58,698 nucleotides of DNA, taken from Cruorifilaria tuberocauda (lineage: Eukaryota; Nematoda; Chromadorea; Rhabditida; Onchocercidae). Under the pieces are notes generated by a model. The model was not told where the DNA came from. It worked only from the letters and a program-made list of their open reading frames with translations, and ran no database searches. The stretch lies in contig JABVXU010000352.1 of assembly GCA_013365365.1 (NCBI GenBank), positions 1-58,698 on the forward strand, in the 5' to 3' direction. The position numbers were made by a program, and so were the translations under genes. Shown here piece by piece: positions 11,701 through 25,400 of this stretch. Each line of letters opens with the position of its first letter. The stretch's first letter is position 1.

Positions 11701-14700
11701 CGGAGTTTTTCCTTTCATCTAAATAGTTTAAAATTATCTCTTATGTAAGATTTTGAATATAATAATAATTAGCATGGGAAATCTTCCATAATATCTCAAC
11801 ACATAGATTCAGTGGGATTTTGGACAGAAATTTTCATAGTGCCTATTTTTGGTATTATTTTCAGTAATCAGTTGAGGAAAAAAAATAATCCATATTTGAA
11901 ATTTCTTTTTACTCTTTTTCAGGAATGAAACATAGATTTAGTTCAATTCGAAAAGGTGGTTCCTTCAGGAATTCGGATTGCAGGGAAATGATTTATTTCT
12001 TTTGGAAGGATTTGATAAGTAAACTTGAATATCCTAATCGAATGCATTCTTTTTAAAGAAACAGAATTGATGATTAATAAGAATTTCACGATATTTGGAG
12101 GATTGAAAATTAATATTTTTACTTTTCTCTTTATTGCTTAAACTGTTTGATAATCCATCTGTCTAATGCAAACCAAGTTGAATATTTCTTTCTTGAACTG
12201 CTTTAGTAATGTTTACTTGATGGAAGGACTGTATTTGAACGTCTCAGAGATTATTTAGAGCAATGACTCATTAACTTCTAATTACTGCCGCTAACTTTCT
12301 GGTTCGTTTGTTAATCGGTCGTCTTCGATGGCGCACTCTGACGCAGTGATTCTGAAAACAAGTTACTGAACATTTATTTAAAGCATACAGTTTTATTTTA
12401 AAACATAGATGACGCGACAGACACATATACACACATGCACACACTTATACACATACAGGTGATTGCTCCACAGCATAATATATCGGAGGAACAGATTTAC
12501 GATTACACATGCAAGGACAGGTGAATGATTCTGTCTTGTTGACACTAAAGTGATATTAACTGTCTGTTTCATGCTGCCGTGATGTCCCCAACTTTTATTG
12601 TAACGCACTCTTGGTATCATTAGTAAAAGTTGTTTTCTCTGATGAAATTTCATTTATTTTAATAATTAGCTCTACGCAGGTTAATCTAACTGCAGATTTA
12701 AAACATGTCATTTGCATAAATCATTTAAAATAAGTAAACTGAGTAAGCAATATTATTTTGAACTGTTGCTCAATGAATAGTCCAAGTCATCTGAAGTTAT
12801 ATTCAGTTTAACTATAATTAATGTTAGTTCAGTAAGAGTAGAAGGAGTTTAGTCTTTTATGTTAACATATTTCGACCATGACCTTTAACAAAATAAATAA
12901 TTAACTATTTATTCAATTATTATTTACCTGCCATTTATTGAATTGAATTGTTTGTTAAAATTTTGATCATTCCATCCCGAATATATTATTTAAAATAGTT
13001 AACATACTTGATTATCGCTATAGAACGCTTCGGATTAACTTAATCTGAATCACATTAAGGGAATCGTTCATTTTCTATAATTGTAGTGCTACCTGCTTCA
13101 GACGCCGTATATAGGAAGTTCAGGGATGTTTTCAAGTGACAGGCATAGAAAGGAAGAAGGGTAGTACATGGTGTGCATCCTATGTGTGTTTGTGTGTGTG
13201 TGGTGTGTATGTGTATATGTGTGTGTGTGTATTTATGCCACTAGTTTCATCTATCAACATTCTTGTTCTTACTGTTAGTTAGTGTCACATAAGAATTGCG
13301 AAGTAGAATTCTCGATATGATCGTCAGTGATAACAGTAGCAATGACTCGGCAGGTGATTTCCACACTATCAATCAGTAACGGTTATGTTAGAGCCATCCG
13401 CTTCATTACGATAATTATGATTTCATTGTCACTGTTACGAGAATCTTTACTATTCATTGAACATTAGAAGCGAGATTTTTTGTCATTGATAAATTCTTCC
13501 AGGAACTGACGGAATTTGAGTTAATGAATCATCAAAGTGTCTGCCAGCTTGTTCTGGAGTTTTTTTTGAAAAATATGAATACCTTTTTTAAACGAATGAA
13601 TCACTGTTTTCAAGCTGGTAGACAACATGTTCTTTGAATAGTGTAAGGAAGAACATATTTTTCAAATATTTATGAATTTATATTAATGAAAATGAACTGT
13701 TTTATCGATTCTTATCTCTTCAATCTCATATATTTCTCTTAATTTATTCATTTTATAGCTGTCATCGTACGTATTTAGTGTGTTTGCTTGTGTTGAGGGA
13801 AATTTGCTTGTGCCTGTAATATTCTAATTTACGGTCTGGTCATTTCTATTATTAACAACCGATCATTATCTGACCCTATAGTCATATTCAAGCAGTAATG
13901 ATGTATTCAAGTGATACAATGCGATCGTTGTCTGGAGCCAGTGGAGGTAAGTTTATCAACAATGAAGTTGAGGCCAGTATTGCTCTTAATGTAAAAGCAG
14001 TGAAATTAGAAGCATAGAAGCGAGAATTTTTTAATTTTTAGGATGCTTTCAGAAATACACAATGTTTAATACATTTTCATTTCCAGCTTACATTCTGCTA
14101 ATTTTATTTACAATTTTGAATTTAATTCATCGTTGAAATTTTCAGGTCGAGTGCTAAAAATGGTAACCGAAATGGGGTCAGCATCCATTGGCGGCATTAG
14201 TCCAGCATTGAGTGCGAATGCCGCAAAGTCATTCCTTGAAGCAACCGATAAAGAAAAAAAAGAGATGCAAGGATTGAATGACCGACTTGGAAATTACATT
14301 GATCGGGTGAAAAAACTCGAGGAACAGAACAGGAAGTTGGTTGCTGATCTTGAAGAGTTACGTGGACGATGGGGAAAAGATACAAGTGAAATTAAGGTAA
14401 ATTTAATGAAATATTCATAGTTCATTTATATACATTGAAATCAGTACTATACTTAATCACTTGGCTATTATCATCTATTGCTTTCGGTAAAACTATGCAT
14501 TAACAGCTTTAAATGAATTTATTCGAATTCTCTAAGAATAAATTTCATTTGAATAAATCTCCATCACCTTAGATCGTTTGGAAATGAAGAAGTAGTTCCT
14601 GATTGGAATCGTCTGATTGAAATATTTTATTTGTTTAAGTCAGTAAAACATGTTTATCTTATTAATTTATTATATAAGTAATAGAGACGATGCGAATTAT

Positions 14701-17700
14701 ATGGTTCATTTGGGACTTTTGTCATGTCATCCTTCCCGTCCATCGGAATTGTACCATTTCATTTCGAATGAAAATTAACGATGAAGCTTTCAGTTATAAA
14801 ACCTGAATATTCTAAGTGAGCAGGTGGAAAACTTTTGCAATAGAATGCCTTTAATGAGTGTGGGAAGATTGATTATTATTGTAAATTCATTGGAAATATC
14901 GTGGAAAATTAACATCTATATTCAGAAAAATGCAATAATAACATATATGTATGGAAAGGTTTTGAGAAGGATTTTGAAATATTTGTAATGATATCTTCAA
15001 ACACAAACTGTACATCACTTTTTTGAAAGTATTTGTCTTCAAAAATTACTTTGGCCAAGTAAATATATGCGGGACTAATCAAAGTTGAAGAAAGATTCAG
15101 GAGAGGGAATATATGAAGAATTGATTTATAACCATACGAAGGGATCGTGAAAATAACATATGCTAATTTTGCTTATATTGATAGTAGTATCACCATAATT
15201 AGGTAATCAGCTCAGACTAAATTGCACTTTACGATCGTTGAATGCTCGCTATTCTGAAAGGTCTGCTTATCATAGTGTATTGTTCTAGTAATTATTATAT
15301 ATATTACATCATATTTCTCTCTCTTTTGTTACTTTGTTTTTAGTAAATTTCTGAAATTTAATGTAATTACCTTTCCGGAAAAAAACAGCTATTCGAAACT
15401 GGATTTTATCAATGCGTTGCAATTTTCATTAATTACGTGTAGTGAGTGCAAAGACATGTATGATGACATGCTGTTACTTTTTTAAGAAATAATTAAATTG
15501 ATGTTTAATTTGATACTCAGTTGATATTTGATTTTCTTCAGTTGAAATTGATTAATTTTAAAATAACTTTTTAAGAACCAAAATTTGATGAGATTTTTCT
15601 ATTCACATGAATTTGGATAAGAATATAAAAAGAATTTTTTTTAAAAAACATAATTTAGACTATTTCCAGTTAATTTATTACCTTTGATGCATTATAAATT
15701 ATATACTACCGAGATTAGTGCGTGAAGGTATCATCATCGAATCGATCTGTCGTTTGGAAAGAATAGTGAAATCAATAAAATGAAGTTTTCTTGAAAGTGG
15801 CAATGACTGTTTTACAGATACAATATTCTGACTCACTGCGTGATGCTCGGAAGGAGATTGATGATGGTGCAAGACGAAAGGCTGAAATCGATGTCAAAGT
15901 AGCACGGCTTCGTGATGACCTCACGGAAATTCGTAGCCGGTTCGTCTCCTTTCCCTCTTCAGCAACTGTGAACCATAATTTGATGTACATTCATAGGAAA
16001 ATGGAAAGCGATGTTGCTTCTCTCAAGTTATCATTTTATAAAATAATTGAAGAAAGAATGAAAGTGTTCTTTCTTCCTCCCTTCCTTTCTTAACAGTAAC
16101 TATTATAAAAATATAAGGAAAATATAGTAGTCTACAAATGCTTTCATCAACCCATTCTAATGAATATAACTGATGGAATCTTTAGATGATGGAATTGACC
16201 TAGGGAAACGAATACATTTTGATTCAATTTTCCAAATGTATTATTTTTAATTTAGCTATGAAGACGTGCAACATCGTCGTGAAAATGATCGCGAAAAAAT
16301 TAACCAGTGGAAGCATGCAATTGACGACGCACAAAGTGAATTAGAAATGCTTCGAGCTCGTTGGCGTCAATTGACAGATGAAGAAAAGCGATTGAATGGT
16401 GATAATGCTCGAATCTGGGAAGAACTTCAGAAAGCACGTAATGTGAGCGTTCAAATGTTTTTTTGAGATTTCATTGGGCAATCTAAGATGGACTCATTGC
16501 CACCGATTATTTCTGTTTTGATTAATTGTTGATTTTGTCCGTTAAAATTGCAGTTTGGTATTGGGAAAAAATTTGCAGGATCTAGATGAAGAAACCTTAG
16601 GACGAATCGATTTTCAAAATCAAGTACAAACGTTAATGGAAGAATTAGAGTTTTTGAGACGTGTACATGAACAGGAGGTTAAAGAACTTCAAGCTCTGTT
16701 AGCTCAAGCTCCAGCTGATACTCGTGAATTCTTTAAAAATGAATTGGCTTTAGCTATCCGTGACATTAAAGATGAATATGACTACATTGCTAAACAGGGA
16801 AAACAAGACATGGAAAGTTGGTATAAATTAAAGGTATTAGTTCTTTACGAATCGTTCAATTATTTCCATGGAACGTGAGTGTGAAGATTGAGGGAAAGTA
16901 AATTTCCTATCAAAAATTTAGCACTAAAGTCATTTGAGTATCACATGAATTCTTATTGAAAATCTCTAAATTTCTTTAATTAAATTTAAATAGAGGATTT
17001 CCTAAAACTCTGATCAGAATCTTAAGTTATGCATATTTTTTGATAGTAATCTCAGGTATCAGAAGTGCAAGGTACTGCAAATCGTGCTAACATTGAAGCT
17101 AATTATCAACGCGAAGAGGTAAAACGAATGCGCGATAATATTGGTGATCTTCGTGGTAAACTTGGTGATCTTGAAGCTAAAAATGCGCTACTTGAAAAGG
17201 AAGTGCAAAGTTTAAATAACCAGGTACGATGACTACTGCACTAAAATTAAAGCTGCTGTCATATTTATAAATCCCTACTCAAATACACCTACAATGATAG
17301 GACTTTCTTTTTACAACTCAATTTCGCTTTATCATAATAGTTTTAAAAGTTAGACGTGATCGGAGTTTCCTTTTTTTATTACTATCTGAATGGAGATCGT
17401 TTGAATTTGTAGCTCAATGACGATCAAAGACAATATGAAGCAGCTTTAAATGACCGAGATGCGACTCTGCGTCGCATGCGTGAAGAATGTCAAACGTTGG
17501 TAGCTGAATTGCAAGCATTGCTTGATACAAAACAAATGTTAGATGCTGAAATTGCAATTTATAGAAAGATGCTGGAGGGTGAGGAAAGTCGGTAAGTGTC
17601 ATTCATATCAGAAAAGACGTTTTAGAGATCGAAAATTTCGGAATCTTTTTTACATCCATTCGGCGCTTGAAATCGATGCGTGGTCCAAAAATTTTGAACT

Positions 17701-18762
17701 AATGAATATAAATTTCACTTAATATTCATGAACAGCCATACATAAATGCTTCACGATGAGCGATTTTTAATATCTATTTAAAATTAAGGATAATAGTCAA
17801 GATAATCAGTAGCTCGATCCTAAGCTAATCTTATTTCAGAAACAATATTTCAGAAGTGATAGCTTTTTCTCTTTATTCTAGTCTGACGTAACATTCCAGT
17901 GTTGGTCTTCGTCAAATGGTTGAGCAGGTGGTGAAGACACATTCGTTGCAACAGCAAGAAGATACAGATTCGACACGTAGCGTGCGCGGTGAAGTTTCTA
18001 CTAAGACAACATTTCAACGCTCAGCTAAAGGCAATGTTACCATTGCCGAATGCGATCCGAACGGAAAATTCATCATGCTTGAAAATACTCATAGAAGCAA
18101 GGTATTTTTTTTAAAAGATCCTAGGAATTCTATGAATGTCTAATCCTATTTTACATTATTAGCGGATGTCCTATATGGCTTATGAAAGTTCTGGATTCTG
18201 ATTGTATAATTTCTAATTGATAGTACAGATTTTTCAGACTTTCAAAGAGATATTGTTTTTCCAATTCACTTTCAGGATGAAAATCTTGGTGAGCATAAAC
18301 TCCGAAGGAAGCTTGACAATCGCCGAGAAATTGTTTATACCATACCACCGAATACAGTTTTAAAAGCTGGACGTACAATGAAGGTATATATTCAGGAGAG
18401 TATGCTCAATTGTGATTGAAAAAAAATACCATTTAATTTTTCAACTGTTCCGTAATTCGCAAATCTTGTCTCACTTTTATAAATAGATATGTATTAACTT
18501 CGATATGAAAATTAAATCTTAATTTAGAATCTTTAAAAATGAATCATTCTGTTAAATCAAAGATATATCAATTTTTACAAATAATAAATCTTTCTAGATT
18601 TGGGCACGTGATCAGGGAGGTCTGCATAATCCACCGGAATCACTAGTATACGATGGCGAAAATACTTGGGGTATTGGTGCCAACGTTGTAACAACTCTGA
18701 TCAATAAAGATGGTGACGAACGCGCAACACATACGCAGAAGACAATACAGACGGGACAATAA
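8754..18762 (+). CDS. ifb-1: Intermediate filament protein IFB-1, long isoform (10 exons)
   Basis: Cytoplasmic intermediate filament subunit of nematodes; in C. elegans IFB-1 pairs with A-type subunits and anchors epidermis to cuticle and muscle. Exons: 8754-8892, 14146-14396, 15818-15939, 16256-16442, 16579-16833, 17056-17223, 17413-17591, 17900-18101, 18276-18383, 18598-18762. All junctions keep frame and give 591 residues, close to the C. elegans protein as I remember it. The head is residues 1-80. The alpha-helical rod runs from about 85 to 432, with the helix-start motif LNDRLGNYIDRV near 90 and the helix-end motif AEIAIYRKMLEGEE near 418-431. A lamin-tail domain follows (about 465-590), ending DGDERATHTQKTIQTGQ. 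The first exon begins after TTTCAG at 8699 and has 54 bases before ATG 8754. That stretch is also open in frame, so a start further upstream is not excluded. Identity is near certain because the rod matches remembered nematode IFB-1 almost residue for residue. Confidence 0.97.
12419..12460. repeat. CA-rich simple sequence
   Basis: Interrupted ACAC/CATA repeats on the plus strand. About 720 bases further on lies a GT-rich tract of similar length, so the two are complementary in orientation. Confidence 0.8.
13182..13232. repeat. GT-rich microsatellite
   Basis: Interrupted TGTG repeats with a central TATGTGTATATG, about 670 bases before the second first exon of ifb-1. This is typical length-variable simple sequence. 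Confidence 0.9.
13898..13946 (+). CDS. ifb-1: Alternative first coding exon of ifb-1 (short isoform)
   Basis: The frame starts ATG ATG at 13898 and encodes MMYSSDTMRSLSGASGG, ending in a donor at 13947 (GTAAGT). It stops in phase 1 on a G, exactly like exon 8754-8892, and so splices in frame to the shared acceptor at 14146. The short isoform would have 561 residues with the same rod and tail but a 17-residue head extension in place of the 47-residue one. A CAG just before the start (13893-13895) could be a cis acceptor or a spliced-leader acceptor. C. elegans ifb-1 also makes two N-terminal isoforms from separate promoters, which supports this model. The expected promoter lies in the 5 kb between the two first exons. 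Confidence 0.85.
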
Positions 18763-19446
18763 AATTTCTTCTTCCCTCAAAAAATGCCCTTTTCGAATTT
18801 TTCCATATTATGTTTGGGATATTTTCACAGCAAAAAACTGACGCTTGAATATTTGAGAGACGTCTTAAATTTCATTGCAAATTTTTGCATAGGTTATAAA
18901 AATTTAACTCATTTTTTGGTCTAAAAAAAATCTACTCTTGACTTCAAAATCATTAAAAAAATTATTGGAAATTTAACATATTTAAGAAATAATTCATCAT
19001 GCTTTAAACTGTTGAAACTGAAATATCCTTAGTGAGATTTCGTATTAATTATATTTTCAAAATTTCTATTAGCAACAGGGCTGAACTAATCAAAAAATTT
19101 ATCACTACTCTTACGCTGCCAATAATTCTATTTTTCCATACTTCTATTCTTTGTTTTTTATATGCTTGCTTACTGTCTTTGGCTATTAAACTGTTTGTAC
19201 CTTCCTTCATTTTCATAATTCATTATTCTTTCACATCCAATGCTTTCATAAAGTATGTATTTTTATTAAGATAAAGAACATTCATAATCTGTTAATGAAT
19301 ATGTCTCTGAAAAGATTGCACATTTTAATGTTTCTGATATCTACCGGTGGAATATATATCATATTGTCACTAGTAATGTTAGATTTTGTCTTTTAATTTC
19401 TTCGACATTCGCTTTCTGCTTTCGCGAATTACTTCTTTCCTAACCA

Positions 19447-19452
19447 AATAAA
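19447..19452 (+). terminator. Candidate poly(A) signal of ifb-1 (AATAAA)
   Basis: A good AATAAA hexamer downstream of the ifb-1 stop codon (18760-18762). It implies a 3' untranslated region of nearly 700 bases, long for a nematode, so an earlier variant hexamer may be used instead. Confidence 0.35.
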
Positions 19453-22400
19453 TTTATATCTTCCATTTTAAAAACATTCTCTTCATGCAGAAAGATAAGT
19501 ATGTTCAAAATATGTACTTTCTATTTTAATAAATAATAATGGACTTCGGATTTCCTTGAGATGAGCGCAATTAAACTCAATTCTCTATCTTTTGAAGACA
19601 AAGATAAGTTTTCCGACGTAAAGATAACTTAATTTCTGTCAAGTCTTAATTACTTTAATTTTATTCGTAATAGAATTTGTTACCTTTGTCTTCTAGCGTT
19701 CTCTGGAAGTCTGTCCGAGAGAATTTTTATTTGTATTGCTCGAATATATTCTCGCATTCTGCATCATCTGTATTTCATTTCTAGTTAAAACAATTCAGCA
19801 TAATATTTTATCTACCGTTCATTTTTTTGGCAATGCAAATACAACACATTTTCAATACTGGTTGAAATAATTTGACCACCTTCCATTCAAGCAATTTCTA
19901 TTGATACTGATTTAAATTTGCAATTAAACTATAACTACTAAGCAAACAACCAGTTAATGTTAATGTTAGACTCATCATTTTTTTTTAAATTTATTGGGAA
20001 TTAGCTGAAATTGCTTCTGTTTTTAAGATTTATTCTCTAGGAATCACAATGTGCATGAAATATTCAAAATGAAACGGAAATGAAGTGAATAGTATTCATA
20101 GAAGCAATGGATTGTTTAGAAAAAGTAATATAACTGAATTTTTGTTAGGAACCCACAATTTAATATTTAGTTAAGTTTCTATCTCATTTGGCTGGACAAC
20201 TATGTTTGAAAATTAAAATTCAATTTCAATCTAAAAAAGGCATTGGGAAACTTAAGCATTATGATTTTTTTGGCTCATAATTTCAGCATGAAATGAAATT
20301 GGACGAAGAAAGCTGGATCGGAATTTGCTGAAATGAAGATGCCATTGCAGCTGAAATTATTCACCAGAATAATATCAATAAGAAATACTACCATTCATCC
20401 TTTACCCTCGTTATGCTCATAGGAATGGAAGTTAGAACCAAATATTTTATGAGTCATTTATGTAGAATGGTTGGGAAACAAAAGTAGAACTAACTGCAGA
20501 AGTCTTCATATAATGTTGGTTGTAATAAAAATGGATAATATCTTTATTTTCTCGAAGTCAAATAAGTACCGCAACGATCAGCAATTTGGCCGATCGGCGT
20601 ATGACTACTATGCCATATCTTCCTGCAGCAAGCGGATGTTTTCCATTTCCTTGTGAGGCATGTTTGTAGAATGAGGCTTGCAATATGCTAATTTATTCGG
20701 ATTATTATGGTTATATACACACATTAATTCTAGTAATGGGTCTGTTGGCATTCGAAGAAAATGTATTTGGACTTATCGCCAGCATTTATTTGATTTAGTC
20801 AAAATTACATAAAATCGGCGCTGAGATAGCATTTATTTCCCTCTTATCGATACTTTCTAGCTATCGTATTATTCAAAATGTTTTCAGTACAATACTGAAG
20901 TTTAGTAATTACCAGTAATAGAATGTGCCGAAAATTTCTTCTAAAAATTGACGTTTACAAGTTAAATAACATGATTACGTACAATAGTTTATGTTTCTCA
21001 TAAATTTGTACAATTATTAAAGCCAATTTTATTTCTGAATTGAGCAACTGAATGATAAACACTACTATTATTTGATTTCCTCTTCCAGAAACATAAGACC
21101 TTAACTTAAGTGATAGCGAGAGTGTAATATTTCTTTTCCACGCTCACAAAAAGGGATTGTTTGATATGAGAATTGAATATTGAATTAAACTTTTCAAAAA
21201 TTTTAGTAAGGATTAAAAGATAGATGTAAAACTGGATTATCATAAATAGAGTGCAAGTGGAAAAGCTTAAGTACTGACTGAAATCTCTCCAGGAAGAATA
21301 AAATGTTGACATCATAATGTATCCACTTGTAATTCTCTGACTGAATTGACAACACTTCCATCCTCTTCGAAATTTCAACGAATGCTACTTTCCTTGTCGT
21401 CCTTACACCTCACTTTTTCCTTTTTTAAATTTTATTCTATTTACCTGTTTAATCAATTGAAATGACAATTCTCTCTTTTGGCCAAATTTCTTTTATTTGT
21501 TCGGAGCGTTAAAAGACACCTATTGAAAATATGTAAAAATAATGTTATGATTGGTTTTGTTTATCCTATAAGAAGCACAAACGAATTGATTGTATTTTTT
21601 TTTGGGTAGATCATTTGATTAAAAAATGAAATATGGGAAATCTGAGCATATATCTCCTAAATTTTCCAGATCTAGATGGAATATCAATCAAATTGTAAAA
21701 CAACAGAATTATCAATGACTGGTAGTTACGACATTTATTTACTTGTTCGCGCTTATTTATTTCCATTTTTAATTATTTAGTTCTTTTAAATAGTGGGATT
21801 ATTGATAACATTTCTTTAAAGATAATTATTTGCTTTTTTAATACTGAAGTGTATCCATTTTAAATAATTTCTCTAAACTGAATGAGAAGGTAATTGAGAT
21901 ATCGGATCAATTTTACTTATAACTTGCAAACTGTTATTTGACTGATCGAAATCTTTTTCGAGGTTCTCAATAAAAATAAAAATGTCCAAATTTTCTGCAT
22001 GAATAACGCTATGACGACCTGTTCCAGTTTTTTCATCAAATTTGTGCCATTTAATTTCAAATTTATAACTAATTGATTTGAATATATCCCAAATAAATTC
22101 CATGTTAATAAAGATAATTGAAAATGGGATGGGAAGATGTGCCAAAAGACATTATCCGTGTGCTTCATTCTTAATGCTAATGAAATGACAGGATTTGTTT
22201 CATAGCTAAATCATTAAAAATTGTTATTAGAAGGATGTTGACAAGGTACAGAGAGATGAATGAAGAAGAGAATTTGAGATGGACGAGGGAATCGTATCCA
22301 AAGCTTCCACACTAATTTAGCTAATTTGTTTTGATGCTTCAAATCTCTCCATTAGTTGTTCACATCATATCACCGCCATTACTGGCCAGCTTCTGTTAGT

Positions 22401-25400
22401 CCATCATTTAGTAAAATTTCCTTTTTCTCACTCACTACTATATGCGAGAATCTTAGAGAGGCAAAAAACTATTATTTCAAATTTTGAACACATTAATTAT
22501 CTAAAGTACTTTAAAGTAAGCCTTTCGACTAGTTAAAAGATAATAAAAGATATTTGCATCGTTGTGTTATCGCCTTGTGCCATTTAATTAAAGTATATTA
22601 ATTTGTTTCTATATGAACCTTGGGGAAATTGTTAAAAACAATGACATAAATTAAATTTTTCTTCCATATTCATAGTGTCATCGAAAATTCTAAATTTTAA
22701 AATTAAAGTTAATATATTCTTCCAAAAAAATTTAGCGTTAAATTCAAGCTACGACTTTCTGGAAAATATTCGAGAGAATTTTTTTCTATATAAGAGATTC
22801 CCACCTTGACATAATTTATATCTCTGAAATATTGAAACCTTATAATGTTCACATTATTGTTTGATAATAAATTAAATTAATGAAATCTCTATCGTCCCTT
22901 GGTATTCCCGCACGAGTAATTTCCGTTATTCGATACTAACATTTCATAATATATTGCAACCCATTCGAATATGTCCATCCTTTTATAGCTTAGACAGACC
23001 ATATAATTAAAAGCGTCGCGCAATTAAATTAGCATTTTTAGTTTCTAGCTGTCATCACTAATAAAGCAGTAAACTGCGAAATACAATACTCACTCAGATA
23101 GTGTCGTTAAATTCAAGCTTACATAAGTCATAATTTTATTGTGCAAGAAGAAGGGACGATGAAAAGATTGGCAAGAGAGATAATCGTCACAAATAGCATA
23201 TTCCGTATCAAATAGTATCAAATATTTTTAAACTTATTTAATAACTTATCGAAAGCCATATAATGTTAGTCTGCAATCATTTTTGCATGATTGATTATTA
23301 AACATTAATCGTAATTGAAGTTTTTAAACTACGATAAATTGATCGAGCATAGAGTTCGGGTATAGCGAGATTTGGCGTTTATAGCGAAACTGGAATGCTA
23401 ATTGAAATTTAATTGATTTTAAGTTCTCTAGTATTTATTTGAGAAATAAAAAGTTTAGAACTAAGATTTTAGAGCGATGAATGTTTGTATATGCATAGTA
23501 TAGTGATATCAGAGCGGAATTTTCCGAATAAGAGCTTATGATACCAGCCATGAATTTATTTTCCTATCTTTTTAGCTTATCAACACTTCCATATTTCTAT
23601 AGCGATCCTAACCCAACAGTAGGGATTCTGAGTGAATGGATTTTATTTCTCTGGTAGGCATAATTAGTCGTTTTTAATTGATTGTTATTTCTAATTAATT
23701 GGAGAAGCGCTCTTGTTTTCGATCATATGCATTTCGAGGGATATATGCAGAAGCGAAGATAATTTTTTCATAACCTTTTAGATTACATAATCAACAAAGA
23801 ATAAATGAGGAAGAAGATTATTCCTTGCAAGGTTATGCTAACACTTAACCTCTTTCTTGCTCAAATGAGAAAGATAGTATTATCCTCCCTCATGGCGAGA
23901 TAGGATAGGAATCCTCTGTCTTCGTTTTCATATTCTTTACAAAAAGTCTATTATTGATTCTATTATTGACATTATTCATTTCTGCTTTATACTCATTTTC
24001 GAGATGAAAACATTTTTTGTTTATTTTGTCGAAGGAGCATTTTCTATAATTTAATAGCAACCTTTAGCACTCAGTAAACGGTCCGTAAAGAAAAAAGATT
24101 CCTGTAGCGTTATTGGTATTACTCGCTGAGAGAGAGGTTTTGATAATTCAGCACTTCATCATTCATTTTTGACGGAACTGATGAACTTTGTAACACTAAT
24201 GAATTGAAGTCTGCGATACAGTAGTCTGCGATTGAGATGGATTAGCATCATTTTGCATAGAACTTCACTGATCGACCTTCAAAATCAATTCAGCTTGTCC
24301 TTTCTGTTATACTTATTTGTCCATTTCATTCACTCATAATGACGACTGGTTCTTGTCCATCAATTAATATATCCAAATATTCTTTAACCACTTATTCTCC
24401 TACGTTCAACCTTCTCATTCTTGGCCGTACTAAATAAGTCTTGTAAATGGTCATTACTAATATCATCGATAGTAATTGATAAACCTGTTCATCAATCTTT
24501 CGCTTTTTTCACTTCCCACTTAATTTTAACTTATTTTATAGAATTAAATTTATAATTTATGAAGTCATTTACAATCCTATTTATTTATTAATTATGTTAT
24601 TTGTCAAATTTGATTAATTGATAAATGTTTTGATGAATGACATCTTAGTCCCTTTCAGGAGTGTTTGAACCCTAGGGAATGTATTCAATTACGGACATAA
24701 CATTATTGCTAATATAATCAAGCTTTACTTCGTTGGTTTCAATTTATCATTATATGTTTTGTGACAGACACATCAATGGTTGATTAGAAAACGAACAATT
24801 CATTTCCAATTTAAAATAGAAGTAGTCACACACTCGAGGAAAGTATAATTTTATGGTCACCTTCTACTCACTTTCTACCAATGAAGATTTTCTGAACTGA
24901 GCATTTCTGTTTGAAAAACTTGATTCTGATTAATGAAATATTATGCAGCTTTTATTTATAATTTTAATATTTTCATTGATTAACTATCAAACTATCAAGT
25001 GTGAATTTAAATTTCCGAATAGTTCTGCCATGCTGATTTTTATTCGAATTTCTTCCGAGAAGTAAAGAAGCATTTTCATTCTTGAGCTCTTTTATTCTTA
25101 TATTATAAAAAATTTTAATCAATAAAAGAAATTGTTTCCCAATTCATTACTTTAAAAGTTCTTTTTTTAATTTGGAAAATTGTTTGGTCTTTGATAACAG
25201 CTATTTTATATTTTCAAAATGTATTTTCACAATAACTCTTTCTCCCATTCTTCGTTTCTTGTCGACATTTGCGCATGCATCATTTAACAGATAGATGCCT
25301 TCCTACCTACATTATTGCTGTAAATGCAGAAAACTTTTTCAAAATTTTGATATTTCTTCTATCGGCAAAACATACCTTTCTTTTTAGTGCTTTTGAGTTC

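Larger units (their letters stand above)
8893..13897 (+). other. 5-kb ifb-1 intron, probable internal promoter region
   Basis: No exon was found between the two alternative first exons. The stretch is AT-rich and holds a CA-rich tract (12419-12460) and a GT-rich tract (13182-13232). By position it should contain the promoter of the short ifb-1 isoform; I see no specific promoter element that I can name. Confidence 0.5.

Noticed and set aside
21873..22168. Two overlapping minus-strand frames of 90 and 83 codons
   Set aside because: They overlap in different frames, resemble no family and have no convincing splice or start context. Frames this long are expected by chance at this AT content.
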